Assembly (NCBI RefSeq): GCF_032118995.1
Contig: NC_092668.1
Span: 14,921,501 to 14,985,500, forward strand
Source: Asterias amurensis
Taxonomy: Eukaryota; Echinodermata; Asteroidea; Forcipulatida; Asteriidae
Length of the DNA: 64,000 nt
Direction: 5' to 3'
This document shows, in pieces, positions 18,024 through 30,298 of the stretch. The notes beneath the pieces were generated by a model. The model was not told the DNA's origin and did no database searches. It worked only from the letters and a program-made list of their open reading frames with translations. The position numbers were made by a program, and so were the translations under genes. Position 1 is the first letter of the stretch. Each line of letters begins with the position of its first letter.

Positions 18024-19347
18024 TTTGGATTTGTTTGTTTGTTGAATATTTACTTAATATCAGCCATGGCCTCTGTGTTATGTCACGTACTTGCAAGCGA
18101 CTCTAAACCTTTGGACTCAATTTGGTCTGATCAAAGTATTCGATAACACATTCTGTAAAATAATAATCTTTTCAATTGTATCGAACCTCCTTTATTTGTA
18201 ATAACCATCTTCGGGCCTCAAACGGTCTGATTAGAATCGTTCAAAATGCACCCATAACCCCCCCCCCCCCCCTCCTGCACAAACCCTTTAAAAACTTGGA
18301 GATCAATGACTGTTAAAGATGGAAAGTATGTTTTTCATTGGTGAATGATTGGTTTATGAAAGTGATTTTGTTTCTTGTATCCCCTTCCAAGATGGGCCTG
18401 ACCATTATTTTGATCTGGGTCTACTGCTCCTCGTTTTGCGTTCAGCTTGTCGACGGCGTTCAGCTTGGAATGTGTAGATCGACTCGGTGACAGGTTATGG
18501 CTTTGGCTTACAGGCCCTGGCTTACAGGCAAAGCCACGACTATTGTTATTATTGGCAGAGCTGTAAGTCATGGTCGAAGTTCAATATCACAGGCTTATCT
18601 CTGCTTCTTTCAACCCGATTACTAATGGTTGATCTGAATGACCTGCACAAGTCTATTTTTATATACAACGCATTCATATGCTAATACTTCACACAATGGG
18701 AACAGTGAATTAACAATAGATGTTCCCAAGTTCAAGAGTATCATGGTGATTATTGATTGAATGGAACGGAACTTGAAGTACAATTTATAGGTATGGTGAT
18801 AAGGTGTCGTCGTCATAGGAGGTCCACTGAGCAGTTAATTTGTTTTGTTTCAAATGTAGGGCAGAGTTAGTTGGTTCAAGTACGAAGTACGGGGCAAGAA
18901 CCCCATTGGATTGAAATGAGAAAAGGCCTACTACGTTGTTTTAAAGATAATTTTGACAAATTAGTTTTTGGGAGACACTTTAAAAATACTTCCAACGATA
19001 AGTGGTAAATCTGGTATAACACAATGTTTCTAAACAGTTCAGTCTTCATTCTTAGTCTCTTGGATGGCAAAACTAGGTGTATGATGATTGATATAGCAAG
19101 CCAAGTACATGTACATTGAACCGGGGTGGGTGCGTTGTGTCCAGATCTTTCTCGTAGTTGGAAGTTTTTTAAATTTTATTTCTCGAATCAGAATAATCCA
19201 AATGACACATTACATAATACGCCGATCACTTTGTTTTAATCATTGCAATGCAACCACGAATTGAACACATGACTTATTCCTTTCGTGTTCAGCTACATAA
19301 AACAAAACATCTCCTCACAAAGTGTAAACAACTAACAAGTAAGTACA

Positions 19348-19721
19348 TTTAAAGCCATTATACACTTTCGGTAAACAGTATTGTCCAAGTCACACACTTC
19401 GTGTATCACAACTTATATATAAAATAACAATCCTGTGGAAATTTAGGCTCAATCGGACATCGGAGTCGGGAGAAAATAACGGGAAAACCCACTCCTGTTT
19501 TCGTGCGTTTCGCCGTGTCATGACATGTGTTTATAACAAATCCGTAATTCTCGTTAACGAGAATTTATATTGTTTTACCGTTTTCTCAAAAAGTAAAGCA
19601 TTTCATGGACTAATATTTCAAGAGAAGTCTTTCACCATTACTTTCTGTAAACCCTGTAAATTATTTGTAAATCTGTGAACTTTTTTTTTTTTCTGTACCG
19701 AAAGGGTCCAATGGCTTTAAA
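19348..19721. mobile_element. MITE, family B (TTTAAAGCCATTATACACTTTCGG)
   Basis: The element starts ATTTAAAGCCATTA with TACACTTTCGGTAA, and ends CCGAAAGGGTCCAATGGCTTTAAA, giving short terminal inverted repeats. A second copy of the same family is at 54035-54396. The right end abuts or overlaps the next MITE at 19716, which suggests nested or side-by-side insertion at a TTTAAA target. Confidence 0.75.
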
Positions 19722-20110
19722 GACACTAGACACTTTCGGTAATTGTCATAGACCAGTCTTCTCAGTAACTTGGTGTATCTAAACATATGCACCAAATAAC
19801 AAACCTGTGAAAAAAATGAACTCAATTGGTCGTCAAAGTTGCGAGATAATAGTGGGGAAAAAAAACCTTGTCACACGAAGTTGTGTGCTTTCAGCATGCT
19901 TGAATTCGAGATCTCAAAATTAAATTCTAGGGTCTCGAAATCCTGTTCAAATATTTTAGTGAGAAATAACTTTTTTCTCGAAAACGACGTTACTACAGAG
20001 GGAGCAGTTTCTCACAATGTTTTATACTACCAACTTATCTCCATTGATCGCTATTAAGTAAGTTTTTATGCTTACAATTATTTTGAGCAATTACCAATAG
20101 TGCTTTTAAG
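19716..20110. mobile_element. MITE, family A copy
   Basis: The left end TTTAAAGACACTAGACACTTT, the middle containing TTGCGAGATAATA, and the right end AATTACCAATAGTGCTTTTA correspond to the family seen at 1453-1822. It has no coding capacity. Confidence 0.75.
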
Positions 20111-21438
20111 TCGAGACACTAGAGACAAAAAACAACGAATTTCGCAACTCAACTTATTTAGGTCACGCCCTCTGTATACACATTGGCCGTTGTCAGATGC
20201 AATTGAGTCCGCCATGCAAAACTGTCCTCATCGGACACTTTTGCATATGCAATCGTGTCCACGGCTATGCAAAAACCGTCTCGGCGGACATGTACATGAC
20301 TGTATGTATGTGCGCGCGTAAGCGAGCGTGCCTGCACTGAACCTACGTAGCCCATATGCAGCATGAATATTCACGTATTTTATGATTACAGTAAATACCC
20401 AATGGCCGAACCTTTCCCATGTCATTCATGACACACACTTGGCTTGTAAAAAAAATGGCAAACGTGTTCAGTCGACCAAGCGCGTTTAATTTACTGCAAG
20501 GACGGTTTTGCACGGGGGTGGACACAACTGCATATGCAAATGTGTCCGGGCGGACAGAATTGCATTATGTAATAATGTCCTCCGAATAGTATTGCATAGA
20601 GGACATAATTGCATGCGTCACCGGCTCCGAACATTAAAAGAGCACGTGAAGTCAATTCAGCATGTTTTACTTTAAGAGTTCATGTTTGACTAAATAATTG
20701 TTTGACTAACATTGTCGATGTGTTGAACGACTCAAGTGGTTTGACAGAAAAAAAGGTTCCTGTGATTAATATAGCGATTTGAGCTACGAGAATATAGCGC
20801 GTGAAGCTGCAGCAGATACAGCAATATTTACAATACAAGATACATGCACTCCTATATACATTTGTTTTCCATTTGTAAAGGCTACCACTATAGCCACAAT
20901 TTAACTTAATCAAAATGGTGACTTTCTTCGACGAATTTCATTCTTACATGCCGTGTCTAAATTGATGACTTCAGCAATGGCTCCGACCGGAACGCTGAAA
21001 ATTATCAGACATAATTTAAACAGAAAAATAACAGAATGTGAAAGTTCCGACACATTTAAGAAGTTCCTGACTTATATACAACAATTCCTTAATACGGAAT
21101 TGTAAATTTTGGCTCTGCCTGTCGAATTACTGGCCATATTCTCAAAAAAACTTTAAAAATCTACAATAACTGCTCATTTTGTGCAATGTCTAGAGTATGT
21201 GTGGCAAACTTTTTCGTTCTCCCAAATTGTTGGTAATTGACACCACTGAAGCAGTTTGCAACATCTTCATGACGTCACGTTATGCAATCGGGAGACTGTG
21301 CATTTTTTTATACGGCCAAATATTAACTAGAGAACGCATTACTTATAATGTTCTTTAATTTTACATGAAAGTAATCCAAATGCAACTGCTTTTCTATATA
21401 CAGCAATACATAGATTAAAGAAAAAATTGTTTGTGGAC

Positions 21439-23870
21439 TTAGTCGCATCCCACTCCCGCACCCAAAGAGCCAGTGCGCTGCATCCTGGCTAGTATGGTTT
21501 TCTCTGGCACTGTCTTCCGCTCTGTGACCTGGCCCAAGGTTGCCATCAGATCTATGAACATGGTAGTGAGGTTGATCTTCCAGCCGAACTCACTGGTCTT
21601 GTAGTCCCATGGGAAGGTATGATGGTAGTTGTGCCAACCCTCTCCTCCAGCGAAGGCAGACACCATGATGTTCTCTGAGGGGTTGATGAAGCGATCATAA
21701 GGCTTGTTCCCCCACATGTGGGCTGCGCTGTTTACCATCCAAGTACAGTTGAGAGTGAAGCAGTAGCGTAGCAGTCCAGCTACGTAAAAGGCATTCCAGA
21801 TGGATTCTCCCCAGCAGATCACCGGTACAGCAGTCGGTAAGATGAAACAGAAGAACAAAATCAACGGGAGATAGAACCTGCCACAAAACACCACAACAAC
21901 AAAGTCATTACGAATTGGAATACAGCTAGTACCTGCCACAAAACACCACAACAACATTACGAATTGGAATGCAACATTCATCGTTTCGCACTGACACACA
22001 TTCAAAAAGTAGCTCCTACTCACTTTCTTTGGTATTTCACCACAGGGTCATCCAAGAGGTCACGAAGGTCAATTCTGGACCCTTTCTCGATCACCTTAGG
22101 ATGTTTTCGGCAAAGGAGCCAGCCGACGTGAGCGAAGAAGAACCCTCTTGTGGCGTTGTGTGGATCGGCCTCGGTCTCCGAGTACTTGTGGTGAACTCGG
22201 TGGTCACGTGACCACTCGTAGATGTCATTCTGCAAACCAGCATGAATAAATAATATTCAAGGACACGTTTTTGTTGATGTTACTAAACTGTAGGTTCAAA
22301 CTAGTTTCTAAGATTCTTGACGAGAGAGAATAATCTGTTTGCAAGTTGCAGTAACCGATATTTTACATAGCCCAGCTTGCTTTGAAACAAAATGTGTTTC
22401 CGATGTAAATGTTCATAATTCTGTGAATGAACCGACTACTACCTATAGGGCATTTGATTGAGCGCAATTTGAGTTGCTTAACTGTGTTTTTTTATGGGAT
22501 CGTGCATGGAACACCATACAACGTTTGGTGGCTTGGTGAAGTTGTCTTTCAAATAATGTTATTCAATTTTCTAAGGTGAAACTTAAAAGTGTCACTCATT
22601 AAATGTCATGTATGAGACCAACATTTGGGTTTTTCTTGTAAACCTTGGTGTGGGATTTGTTTATGTCTTATTCACCTGGAGTGCTATGGAGTTAAACATT
22701 CCAAGGAGTATCCGTAGAGGGAGCTTTGCTTTGTATGTGCGATGAGCCCACAGCCGATGTGCTCCTGCCGTTATGCCAATGCCGGAGCACAGATAAAGCC
22801 AAATAGCTGAAAACAATTTGTATAAATTATATTAATTAACTTTAACCATTAATATATATGCACAAGTTATTGTGAAAGTAATATTATAAATGCCAGACGT
22901 TGTTTTGTATCAACATTACTGGAGTGAATTATTGAATAATGATTCCATAATGTCATGGCAACTGTGCCCTTGAGCAAGATACCTAACTGTAACTTGTCAT
23001 GACATTTTCTGTAATGCAGATTTAAAAAGGCCCAGTGCACTTTACTGCTATAAAAGGAGGGGTTTGCTCCTCTGTTAAAACTTATTATTACAAGTAATCT
23101 GCTTACTTGTAACTGTATCTTTCACTCATTGTATATTTTATTGTTCTCTTTATGCCCTTAGAGGTTTTTGCATTAGGCGCTTTACAAATGTCTTTACTGT
23201 TTAATTATCTTAATGCTGGGTTTATGTTATTCAAGGGAAGGTATACCTTTGGCTTTTTTAAGCGGTCGATTGTTTTAATGCTACATACAATGTTAATAAA
23301 ACCTGTGAAATATTAATTTCAAAAGGTTGCGTTTTTGAGATATTGCCGAAATCTTGATCCAATATATTAAATGTCAACGCATGAAGAATAATTCTCCATG
23401 GAAATAAACAATCTGAGAAACGTATCTAACAGTAACACTTCTCAGATACAATATTGGGGGCATTACAAAAGTGATATCTTTTTACATAAGCACATTACTC
23501 AAAATGCGTTTGTATTAAAAAGCTGCTGTAGTTTTTGAACTAAAAGTTAATTAATTTTAAGAGTGATTAGCAAACGTAGACTTTCCCTTTTATTAAGTGT
23601 TCATCATTATCAGTATACATTACCCCATAGGAGAGTGTATGCCATACACTTCCACGTCAGTGCAAAGAAGGCATACACGGCTGCAATGTGTAGCATGGCC
23701 ATGATAAAGACGTTACGCCACACTATTATTGTCCGGACTTCTTCCTCGGCGGGCTGTTTGTCTACAAGCAGCTCGGCCGTCTGAACGGAGTCTGTCTCGG
23801 TTACGTCTTCCGTAGTCCCGTCGTCTGGGGTTAATCCCATCCCGGAGTAGATGTGGTTTCGTGGCGCCAT
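21439..23870 (-). CDS. SCD: Stearoyl-CoA (acyl-CoA delta-9) desaturase, copy 1, 340 aa
   Basis: Exons in transcript order: 23624-23870, 22676-22806, 22024-22229, 21439-21877 (1023 nt, all GT-AG). The enzyme is an ER membrane di-iron desaturase that inserts a cis double bond at carbon 9 of stearoyl- or palmitoyl-CoA, using cytochrome b5 and oxygen. All three histidine boxes are present: HRLWAH (99-104), HRVHH (136-140) and HNYHH (277-281), plus the NSAAH motif with His248. Hydrophobic segments fit the four-helix fold. The start ATG sits in AAAATGG context, and the N-terminus MAPRNHIYS is shared with the second copy. Intron 3 (21878-22023) contains a duplicated acceptor. A 5' UTR exon ending at 24671 with donor GTGAGT is possible. 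It is divergent from copy 2. Confidence 0.95.
23234..23593. mobile_element. MITE-like repeat in desaturase intron 1
   Basis: The left end (CAAGGGAAGGTATACC) and right end (GTAGACTTTCCCTTTTA) are imperfect inverted repeats around a body of about 360 bp that includes ACCTGTGAAATATTAATTTC. It lies wholly within intron 1 of desaturase copy 1 and ends about 30 bp from the exon-1 donor. Confidence 0.5.
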
Positions 23871-24052
23871 TTTGAATTAATTGCTACCAGGCCTATTTAA
23901 AATTCGTAAGACAAAGGATTTTTTCTTATAAAAAAAGGGTGCAACGCAAGAGCCTTTACCGGACACCATTAAAAAATATTAAAACATGAAACATTGAGAC
24001 CGTAGGCCTTGATGAAATATTTTAGTTGGTAGCAATAAATAACTATACACTA

Positions 24053-24406
24053 TTAAAGATGCTATGTCAGATTTTTGGCCCCAAACATTAAAAAAAAAGT
24101 GAATGGTATTTCAAAAAGTATCACCTGCTCTAACGAAAAAAAGTTTAATGGTCAGGAACCATGACAAAAATTTAAAACGTTTCTTATAAAACACATAAGA
24201 ATTGGTCACGTGATATATTGTCGGGATCCCGACAAAAAAATTATTTTGAGCACTTTATTTCACTGCTACTAATAATTGGCGGACTTTTTCGAGCAATGGC
24301 TCAAATAAAAGCTTGTAACTTTCTCGACCCCCATCAAAATACCTATTGAATTTTAAATCAAAATGTTTGGGTCAAATCGGCCAAAAAACTGACATAGCAT
24401 CTTTAA
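24053..24406. mobile_element. MITE, family D (TTAAAGATGCTATGTCAG termini)
   Basis: The left end TTAAAGATGCTATGTCAG with TTTTTGGCC is matched by the inverted right end GGCCAAAAAACTGACATAGC followed by ATCTTTAA, on a 354-bp AT-rich body. It is non-coding. Confidence 0.85.
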
Positions 24407-24670
24407 CATGTTGGATTTCGAGTCAGAATCCATTTTTTAAGACGTTCTGACTCAAGTCATCAGATCTTCACAAGGCAGTCGTTTCCGGGTTGCTTACAAT
24501 TTCGTAGCACACTAACCATTCATTTTTCATTTTCAACAATGGATGTTCAACAATGTATTTCCTCCCTCCATGGTTTAACCATGGTTCAACGCATAAAAAC
24601 CTCAGGCTTAAAAAATATTTATATTAACTGAAATCACAAAAAGCAATGGCTTTCAATGTAAAATACTCAC

Positions 24671-24850
24671 CAGTCTCCAGTCCCAAATTAAAATGTTACT
24701 CCGTTATGTTCGCGACCAGTGAATCCAGTAATGTGAGTATTGAATGAGCAGATTGAGACACTCGTCGACTGTGCATGCGCCGGAATCACCTTCAGCAGAC
24801 TGAGCACGCAGTAGTTAATTCAAAACAACAGCTTCAGAATCACGATGCAC
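24671..24850 (-). other. Possible 5' UTR exon of desaturase copy 1
   Basis: On the minus strand the sequence GAGACTG is followed by a strong donor GTGAGTATT, with the exon end at 24671. It lies 0.8 kb upstream of the coding start, where an acceptor-like TAG at about 23881-23883 precedes the ATG. The upstream boundary is arbitrary. Only the donor motif and its position support this. Confidence 0.25.
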
Positions 24851-25810
24851 GTACTTCACTTCCGTCCAAAGCATTTGTAAACCAAAACCCTTGACCTCTG
24901 TCCATACTCAGCTCAGATCAATATACACTATTGTTCTATGTTGATATAGTGAAAGCAAACCAGGACTTTGTACTTGGATTCTGTAGTTTGAAGTAACTTC
25001 CTAGACGTACTCCACTGTTTCAATGTGCACAAAATGCCGGCTAGGACAATCTATTATGAGTCACGGGTTTTCCGTCAGAGCGAGCGGGAGCTGCATGGAA
25101 TAATATTAACATAATTTATTATAATAACGTCCCTTTAAAGGCTGCACATGAGACAAGTCGGTCTATGACCGCCTAGCCGTGACCTCAATTGAGTTCACGG
25201 TCACTGATTTGATCCTTGTGGGCGGGGGCGGGGGTGGGGGGGGGGGGCTATAGACTGACCCGTCATCCCCCACATGGAGAACGGCCCTGGTTTAACCACA
25301 CTGAGGGAGGAATGGTTTTACATACACAATAATCTCATGGGTACAATGACTTCATTTGATGTGCAGTGACGTTTGATTGACCGAGGCCATGCACGTACAT
25401 TGCAATGCTGTACTTGACGTAAACATAACGTTGTTTTATACGTGTAAACTGCGAATCTCCACGTGAAATGAATGCAAGGTCAATGGAGCGTACGCTTGCC
25501 ATGAGGGCGCCCTTTGTTGTTCCTGTGATGTGGCGTAAGCATAGAGTTATATATAAGAACGGGCGTAAGCTAGTGTTGAGTGATGAATGGCCGGGTATAA
25601 CAAACTTTTTATGTCATCACTTTACCCATTAGTATTGTCAGCAATCAATCACTTGAAATACAGGTCATTTTAAACAAAAAGTATTCAAAATCTGCTTCTC
25701 CCGCTGTATTATGAATCCCTTTTATATATGACGGTTTCCATGTTGAACAGCCGAGGGTGCCTATTCTTCTAAAGAAGTTTTTCATTTGCTTGCGAATTAG
25801 TATTTAATGT

Positions 25811-26301
25811 TTTGCATCTATCTTTAGCTTCTTTAGGGAGCCACTTTGTGATATGTGGCCCCCGGGGCTGGATGTATCGTTTAAAGATATTTCCATGCAC
25901 TATTAGTTTTACTTGTTAATTAACCTTTTCAGAAACTTGGGAAGGTGGTATTTTGGATACGTAGTTGTAGTGATGGTGTGCAAGTATTGCAGAAATCGAG
26001 CGTGAGGTAAACGTTTTGGAACAATTATTCACTTTATGCAAATCTTATTGGTAACGATTTGCATAAAGTGAATAATTATTTTAAAACGTTTATTTCACGT
26101 CCGATGTCATACTTGCCCACCATGACTTCATCGACGTATCCAAAACATCCCTTCGCCTAATTTCTGCCATCGTTAAACAATTTTTGACAAAAATAATGCT
26201 TTAGGTCAATCCAGGATGGACATATCTTGAGGATATATCCAGCCTCCGGGGGCCACAAATCTCAAAGTGGCTCCCTAAAGAAGCTAAAGACAGATGGAAA
26301 G
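25811..26301. mobile_element. Large foldback element, about 490 bp
   Basis: The outer arms, TCTTTAGCTTCTTTAGGGAG on the left and CTCCCTAAAGAAGCTAAAGA on the right, are exact complements. The inner portion is also palindromic: TTTATGCAAAT and ATTTGCATAAAG surround the centre near 26040-26060. The whole element could form one long hairpin. It has no coding capacity. Confidence 0.85.
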
Positions 26302-27830
26302 TACTATTATAGAAAAGTGATTCAAAGTTTATCTCTCACGGTTAATAGCACCCTTGGTATAATAAATCCCTGAAAAATCGGACGACTTCAAATGAACTCG
26401 TACTGAGCGTAATTGATATAGAACTTTACAAGCAACTTCGGAAGTCTTTGAATAAATTAAAAACAATGAATCTAAGACCTGAACGAAAAACTCATTTATT
26501 TAGATCCATCAAAGTTTGTTAAGTCCAGGTATTTCATCTCACTTAAAATTATGTAATGTTTTGTTAATTGTCCACTTTAATACTTTGTTATGGTCATTTT
26601 GTACGTGTATTTAATTACTTTCTTTTTCATTCATGCTTAGAAACCCTGTATTGAGCGCTAGATAAACAATGTCACTAATATTTATCTTTTTGTAAACTTT
26701 ATCAGATAGAAAACATATGTCGCTGCATGTATATCAAAATGTATTCAATTGTATGGAATCATTGGACCTAGCGGCAGAGACCTGTCCCTGTCTTTATCCA
26801 AAGACAGCGGCCCAGCCTAGAAAACACCATACAAACATCTGATAGAGCGCCCTCTTTTGAATCCTCCTCCTTCGGCCTCCAGAATAGTTTTATGTTAATT
26901 TCCCATAAAATGGGCGTGGACTGTGTCTCCGGGGCACACGCGGTTTTCTGTACAGGTCCCTCATTATTATTATTTTGTTCATGGACGGAACATCTGATTG
27001 GCTTACAGCTATTACATCAGCATCACGCGCTGCACCATTCATGGCACGCATCACGCCATTCCCAGTAGGTGGAGCATACTGCAAGGCTGGCACCCGGCGT
27101 CTTGTTCACGAAACATCGTTAAGGATGGGAATGACCGTGAACCAGCAGACCATGATAACACGCGTTTAAACGGCCCAGCACTGTGAAAGTAGTTAACTAT
27201 ATGCAAATATAGTCACAATCACGTGATGCCTGCTAAAAAAGACAAGACGTGCATCATGTGTGCGCATGCATGATGTACATTATGTGTACATGCATTAGGT
27301 CTGTACAACCCCAGCTATACTGTATGTACACTCATTACACAAAATTATTACATGGTATTTTAGGACGCAAAACTAGCAGTATAAAACTCTGGGTTTTGTG
27401 CAGTGATTTGCATCCGATACACACATTTCGCGGCTTCGTTTTATTTATTTTGGTGGTCAAAATAAATGCTACATTACCAGTACCGCCACATTACTGACAT
27501 CAAAAAAGGTAAATATTCAATATGTAACCTAACTAAAATGGTGTGACTTATTTGCAGCAATTAAATTTGACTGGGCATGTATTGTATTGTATGTACATCA
27601 CATTCGCACGTCGTGGTGAAATATGCATGGATAATAATATTTGTTGACAGTCGGGACAGTGTCAGTGTTTTCAACATTCAATGTCCACAATCTTGAAGTA
27701 CTGTCGTACATTCAGTGTTTGTTGTAGGATTAGCTATGGTTGGGGCTAGGCTAGGGGTTCACGCACACTGGCTGTTTCAACAACCGCCTTCTAGACTGCC
27801 CTGGATTTAATCAATTCGACTGACCTTGAT

Positions 27831-27944
27831 ATGATGAAGAAGAACGTCTGTATTGTGCTGCTGCTCGTGGGGCCCAGAGCTCAGTGCTTCGGTATAAGAA
27901 ATGGAGAACCGACCGGGGAGGTGGGATTGTCGGGGAAGAATTAG
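27831..27944 (+). CDS. Short reading frame with signal-peptide-like start (37 aa), doubtful
   Basis: The ATG at 27831 opens a 37-codon frame ending TAG at 27942-27944. Residues 1-19 look like a secretion signal: a basic start (MMKKN), a hydrophobic core (CIVLLLVG) and a small-residue stretch (RAQC). The remainder is short and polar. It could be a first coding exon, a short secreted peptide or chance. There is no homologue I recognise, and it lies in a repeat-rich spacer. Confidence 0.15.
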   Translation: MMKKNVCIVLLLVGPRAQCFGIRNGEPTGEVGLSGKN

Positions 27945-28200
27945 TGGAGTGTAGAGTTTCATTTCCTGGGCAGTTGTTGTCCTCCAGCTACAGTGTTCAA
28001 TCTAAATTCTTCTCTGTTTGGTTGCTATAATAATCGTACATGGAAGTTAAAAAATAAAAGGGGTAGGATTCCAAGGGGTACTATAACCATGGAGGTAGAA
28101 CCTCCATGCTATAACTATATAGATGTTAAATTTGCATCGGGGATAAAGAATATTAATTTTGGGTTTTTACCCATATACACTGATGTGTGTAGCACTGTAT

Positions 28201-28417
28201 ACTCAGTACTTTCCTGAGTCCTGTGAAAAAAATCACAGGCATTTATTTACTCACTCGATATAATTTACGGAAACAAACGACTCAGATTGCTACCGGGCAA
28301 TCTCGGTGGTCTACTTGGTATGACACTGCTCTAGAATTGCAAAGGTCGTGGGTTCGAATCCCACCCGAGTAAAAATGCCTGTGTTTTTTTTTCACAGCAC
28401 TCGGGAAAGTACTGAGT
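28201..28417. mobile_element. Foldback/SINE composite with tRNA-like core
   Basis: Terminal inverted repeats of about 40 bp (left ACTCAGTACTTTCCTGAGT, right CGGGAAAGTACTGAGT) enclose a tRNA-like segment at about 28302-28369 with an A-box-like GGTCTACTTGG and a perfect B box, GGTTCGAATCC. The tRNA-like part has imperfect arms and is unlikely to be a working tRNA. Pol III promoter boxes inside inverted repeats are an unusual combination. Confidence 0.65.
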
Positions 28418-28430
28418 AAAAACAAAAAAA

Positions 28431-29609
28431 TTAATATAACTAAACTGCGCCAATAAAGTATCTAAACACTTACAAATAGTCAGATTTATCGGAACCTGAA
28501 TTAGTATGCCAAAGAATAATTATTCATTTATATTCACCGTTAATTTCTGCACATTTTGACACATCTTATGTTGCGCTACGATGTTGTTGGGTGGATTTAT
28601 GGGCACTTGAGTGGCTTAAGGTCGAATTTCAAAAGTTGCAAAAGCCCCTATTCTCCCCAATTCCAGAAGGGAACTCACACAAGCCTCACACACAGACAAA
28701 ATCAAGATAAAAGACACAAACTCGTTTCGTTTACTTGACCATGAAATTTATGGCCGTATCTTTAACTCTAAAACTGCTGATATCCTGTCCTCAATACTTG
28801 GTGTGTCCTCCATCACTGTTAACGGCAAGGAGTGGTCTTCTCATACTCCAAACGAGACATCTGATCTGTCCCTGGTCAATCCCCTGCCATTTCCCGATCA
28901 GGATGCGTCGCAATCCCTCGAGAGTGGTGTCAGGCTTGATGGACTTGTTCACTTTCTTCTGCTGCAGAAGTCACACTCGGGCGGCCACTCCTTGGCAGGT
29001 TGTCCACATTTCCCTGAGCTTGGTAGCCATTCCACCATTTTACTGACTGTCGCTGGTGACGTTCCAACTTGATGAGCTGCAGCTCGAATCGACATACCGG
29101 CTTCAATCAAACCAACGATCCGTCCTCTTTCCTGTTTGGTCAGTTGAGCCATCTTTCCTGTTATCTTGAAACACCTTTCCCTGTCTTACCATAATCAGGG
29201 ATTCTGGCTCTTAACCCATTTTGTTGTATGCCTCCCATCTTTGACCCCTTTGCTTGGTTACTGACAATTATTGCTGATGTTCATCGCAACCGATTTACCC
29301 AAAACGCGACAAACAAATCATTTATTAAGGGCGGGCAAAAGAAACGCTGATCTTACTTGTCACAATACAACGATTTAGCTTGAATAGGGGCTTTTGCAAC
29401 TTTTGAAATTCGACCTTAAGCCACTCAAGTGTCCATAAATCCACTAAACAACATCGTAGCGCAACACAAGATGTGTCAAAATGTGCAGAAATTAACGGTG
29501 AATAGAAATGAATAATTATTTTTTGGCATACTATTTCAGGTTCCGATATATCTGACCATTTGTAAGTGTTTAGATACTTTATTGGCGCAGTTTATATAGT
29601 TAATATTAA
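28431..29609. mobile_element. Internally deleted Tc1/mariner-like transposon with long inverted repeats
   Basis: The left arm 28431-28653 and right arm 29392-29609 are inverted copies of roughly 220 bp with few differences. Shared landmarks include GCGCCAATAAAGTATCTAAAC and the GCAAAAGCCCCTATTC boundary. Between them, the minus-strand frame 28949-29152 encodes a 67-aa N-terminal piece of a transposase. It begins MAQLTKQERGRIVGLIEAG and carries a helix-turn-helix (about residues 8-42) typical of Tc1/mariner proteins. No catalytic DDE core is left, so the copy is non-autonomous. Confidence 0.75.
28949..29152 (-). pseudogene. Transposase N-terminal helix-turn-helix fragment
   Basis: This 67-aa frame lies inside the long inverted-repeat element. 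Its first 45 residues form the DNA-binding helix-turn-helix expected at the N-terminus of Tc1/mariner-type transposases (AAAHQVGTSPATVSKMV as recognition-helix region). The catalytic region is absent and the C-terminal 20 residues do not look like transposase, so it is a deletion product. Confidence 0.65.
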
Positions 29610-30298
29610 AATATAAGTAAATAGACCAGTACACACACTGCAAAACACTGTATGATAATTTACACCATATAGGCCGAGGTGTTGTCACGTTAAAAACTAC
29701 CTAAAACAGAGAATCAACATTAATGGGGTGTTAAAATAACACAAAATGTAGTTGTTTTTAAAGAGATAAGTATTATTTGTAACTGTTTTTAAGAAATTAG
29801 TGTTATTAATTGTTTTAACCGATCCCCTATAAAAACCACTTTTTCAAAATTATTCATCCTAGCCAAATCGATTGAAAACATCCTCAGGTGCAAAAAAAGA
29901 AAAGAAAAAAAAAGAAAGAAAAAACAAAGCCTGGAAGTTGGTGGCAAGGTCGTAAATGTTTTCCTTATTTTAACACCCTATGGTATGGATGGTGTAAATT
30001 TTGTAGATTGCCTTGGTATCAATATGTGCCAACACCCGACACATGGTGTAAAGAAAAATACATCAGTCTTTGCAATGTATGCTTATCTGCCTGTTGACTT
30101 GGCATTGAAGTAAACTTGTGAATTGTTGTGAAATTAAAGTACAGTTTTATACTGACAAGCTCAAACTTAATTTTGAGAAGAGTCAAGAGCCTGGCCTCTG
30201 TACCTTTAACTTTGTACCATAACTGTTACTAAAATGTACATTATATTACAATAGTCCATGCATTTCTTGTCCGACCATTTATTAATTAGATTTGAATG

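Larger units (their letters stand above)
18024..21438. other. Spacer between P450 and first desaturase
   Basis: The P450 promoter should lie just right of 18023 on the minus strand, and the desaturase 3' UTR left of 21439. The rest is repeat-rich, with two adjacent MITEs (19348-19721 and 19716-20110) and a region near 20160-20600 with several short CGGACA-centred repeats. A possible minus-strand ATTAAA is at 21354-21359. I see no exon of a recognisable gene. Confidence 0.55.

Noticed and set aside
28302-28369. A tRNA gene on the plus strand
   Set aside because: The B box is perfect, but the acceptor and anticodon arms mispair and the segment sits inside a foldback element. It is better read as SINE-derived.
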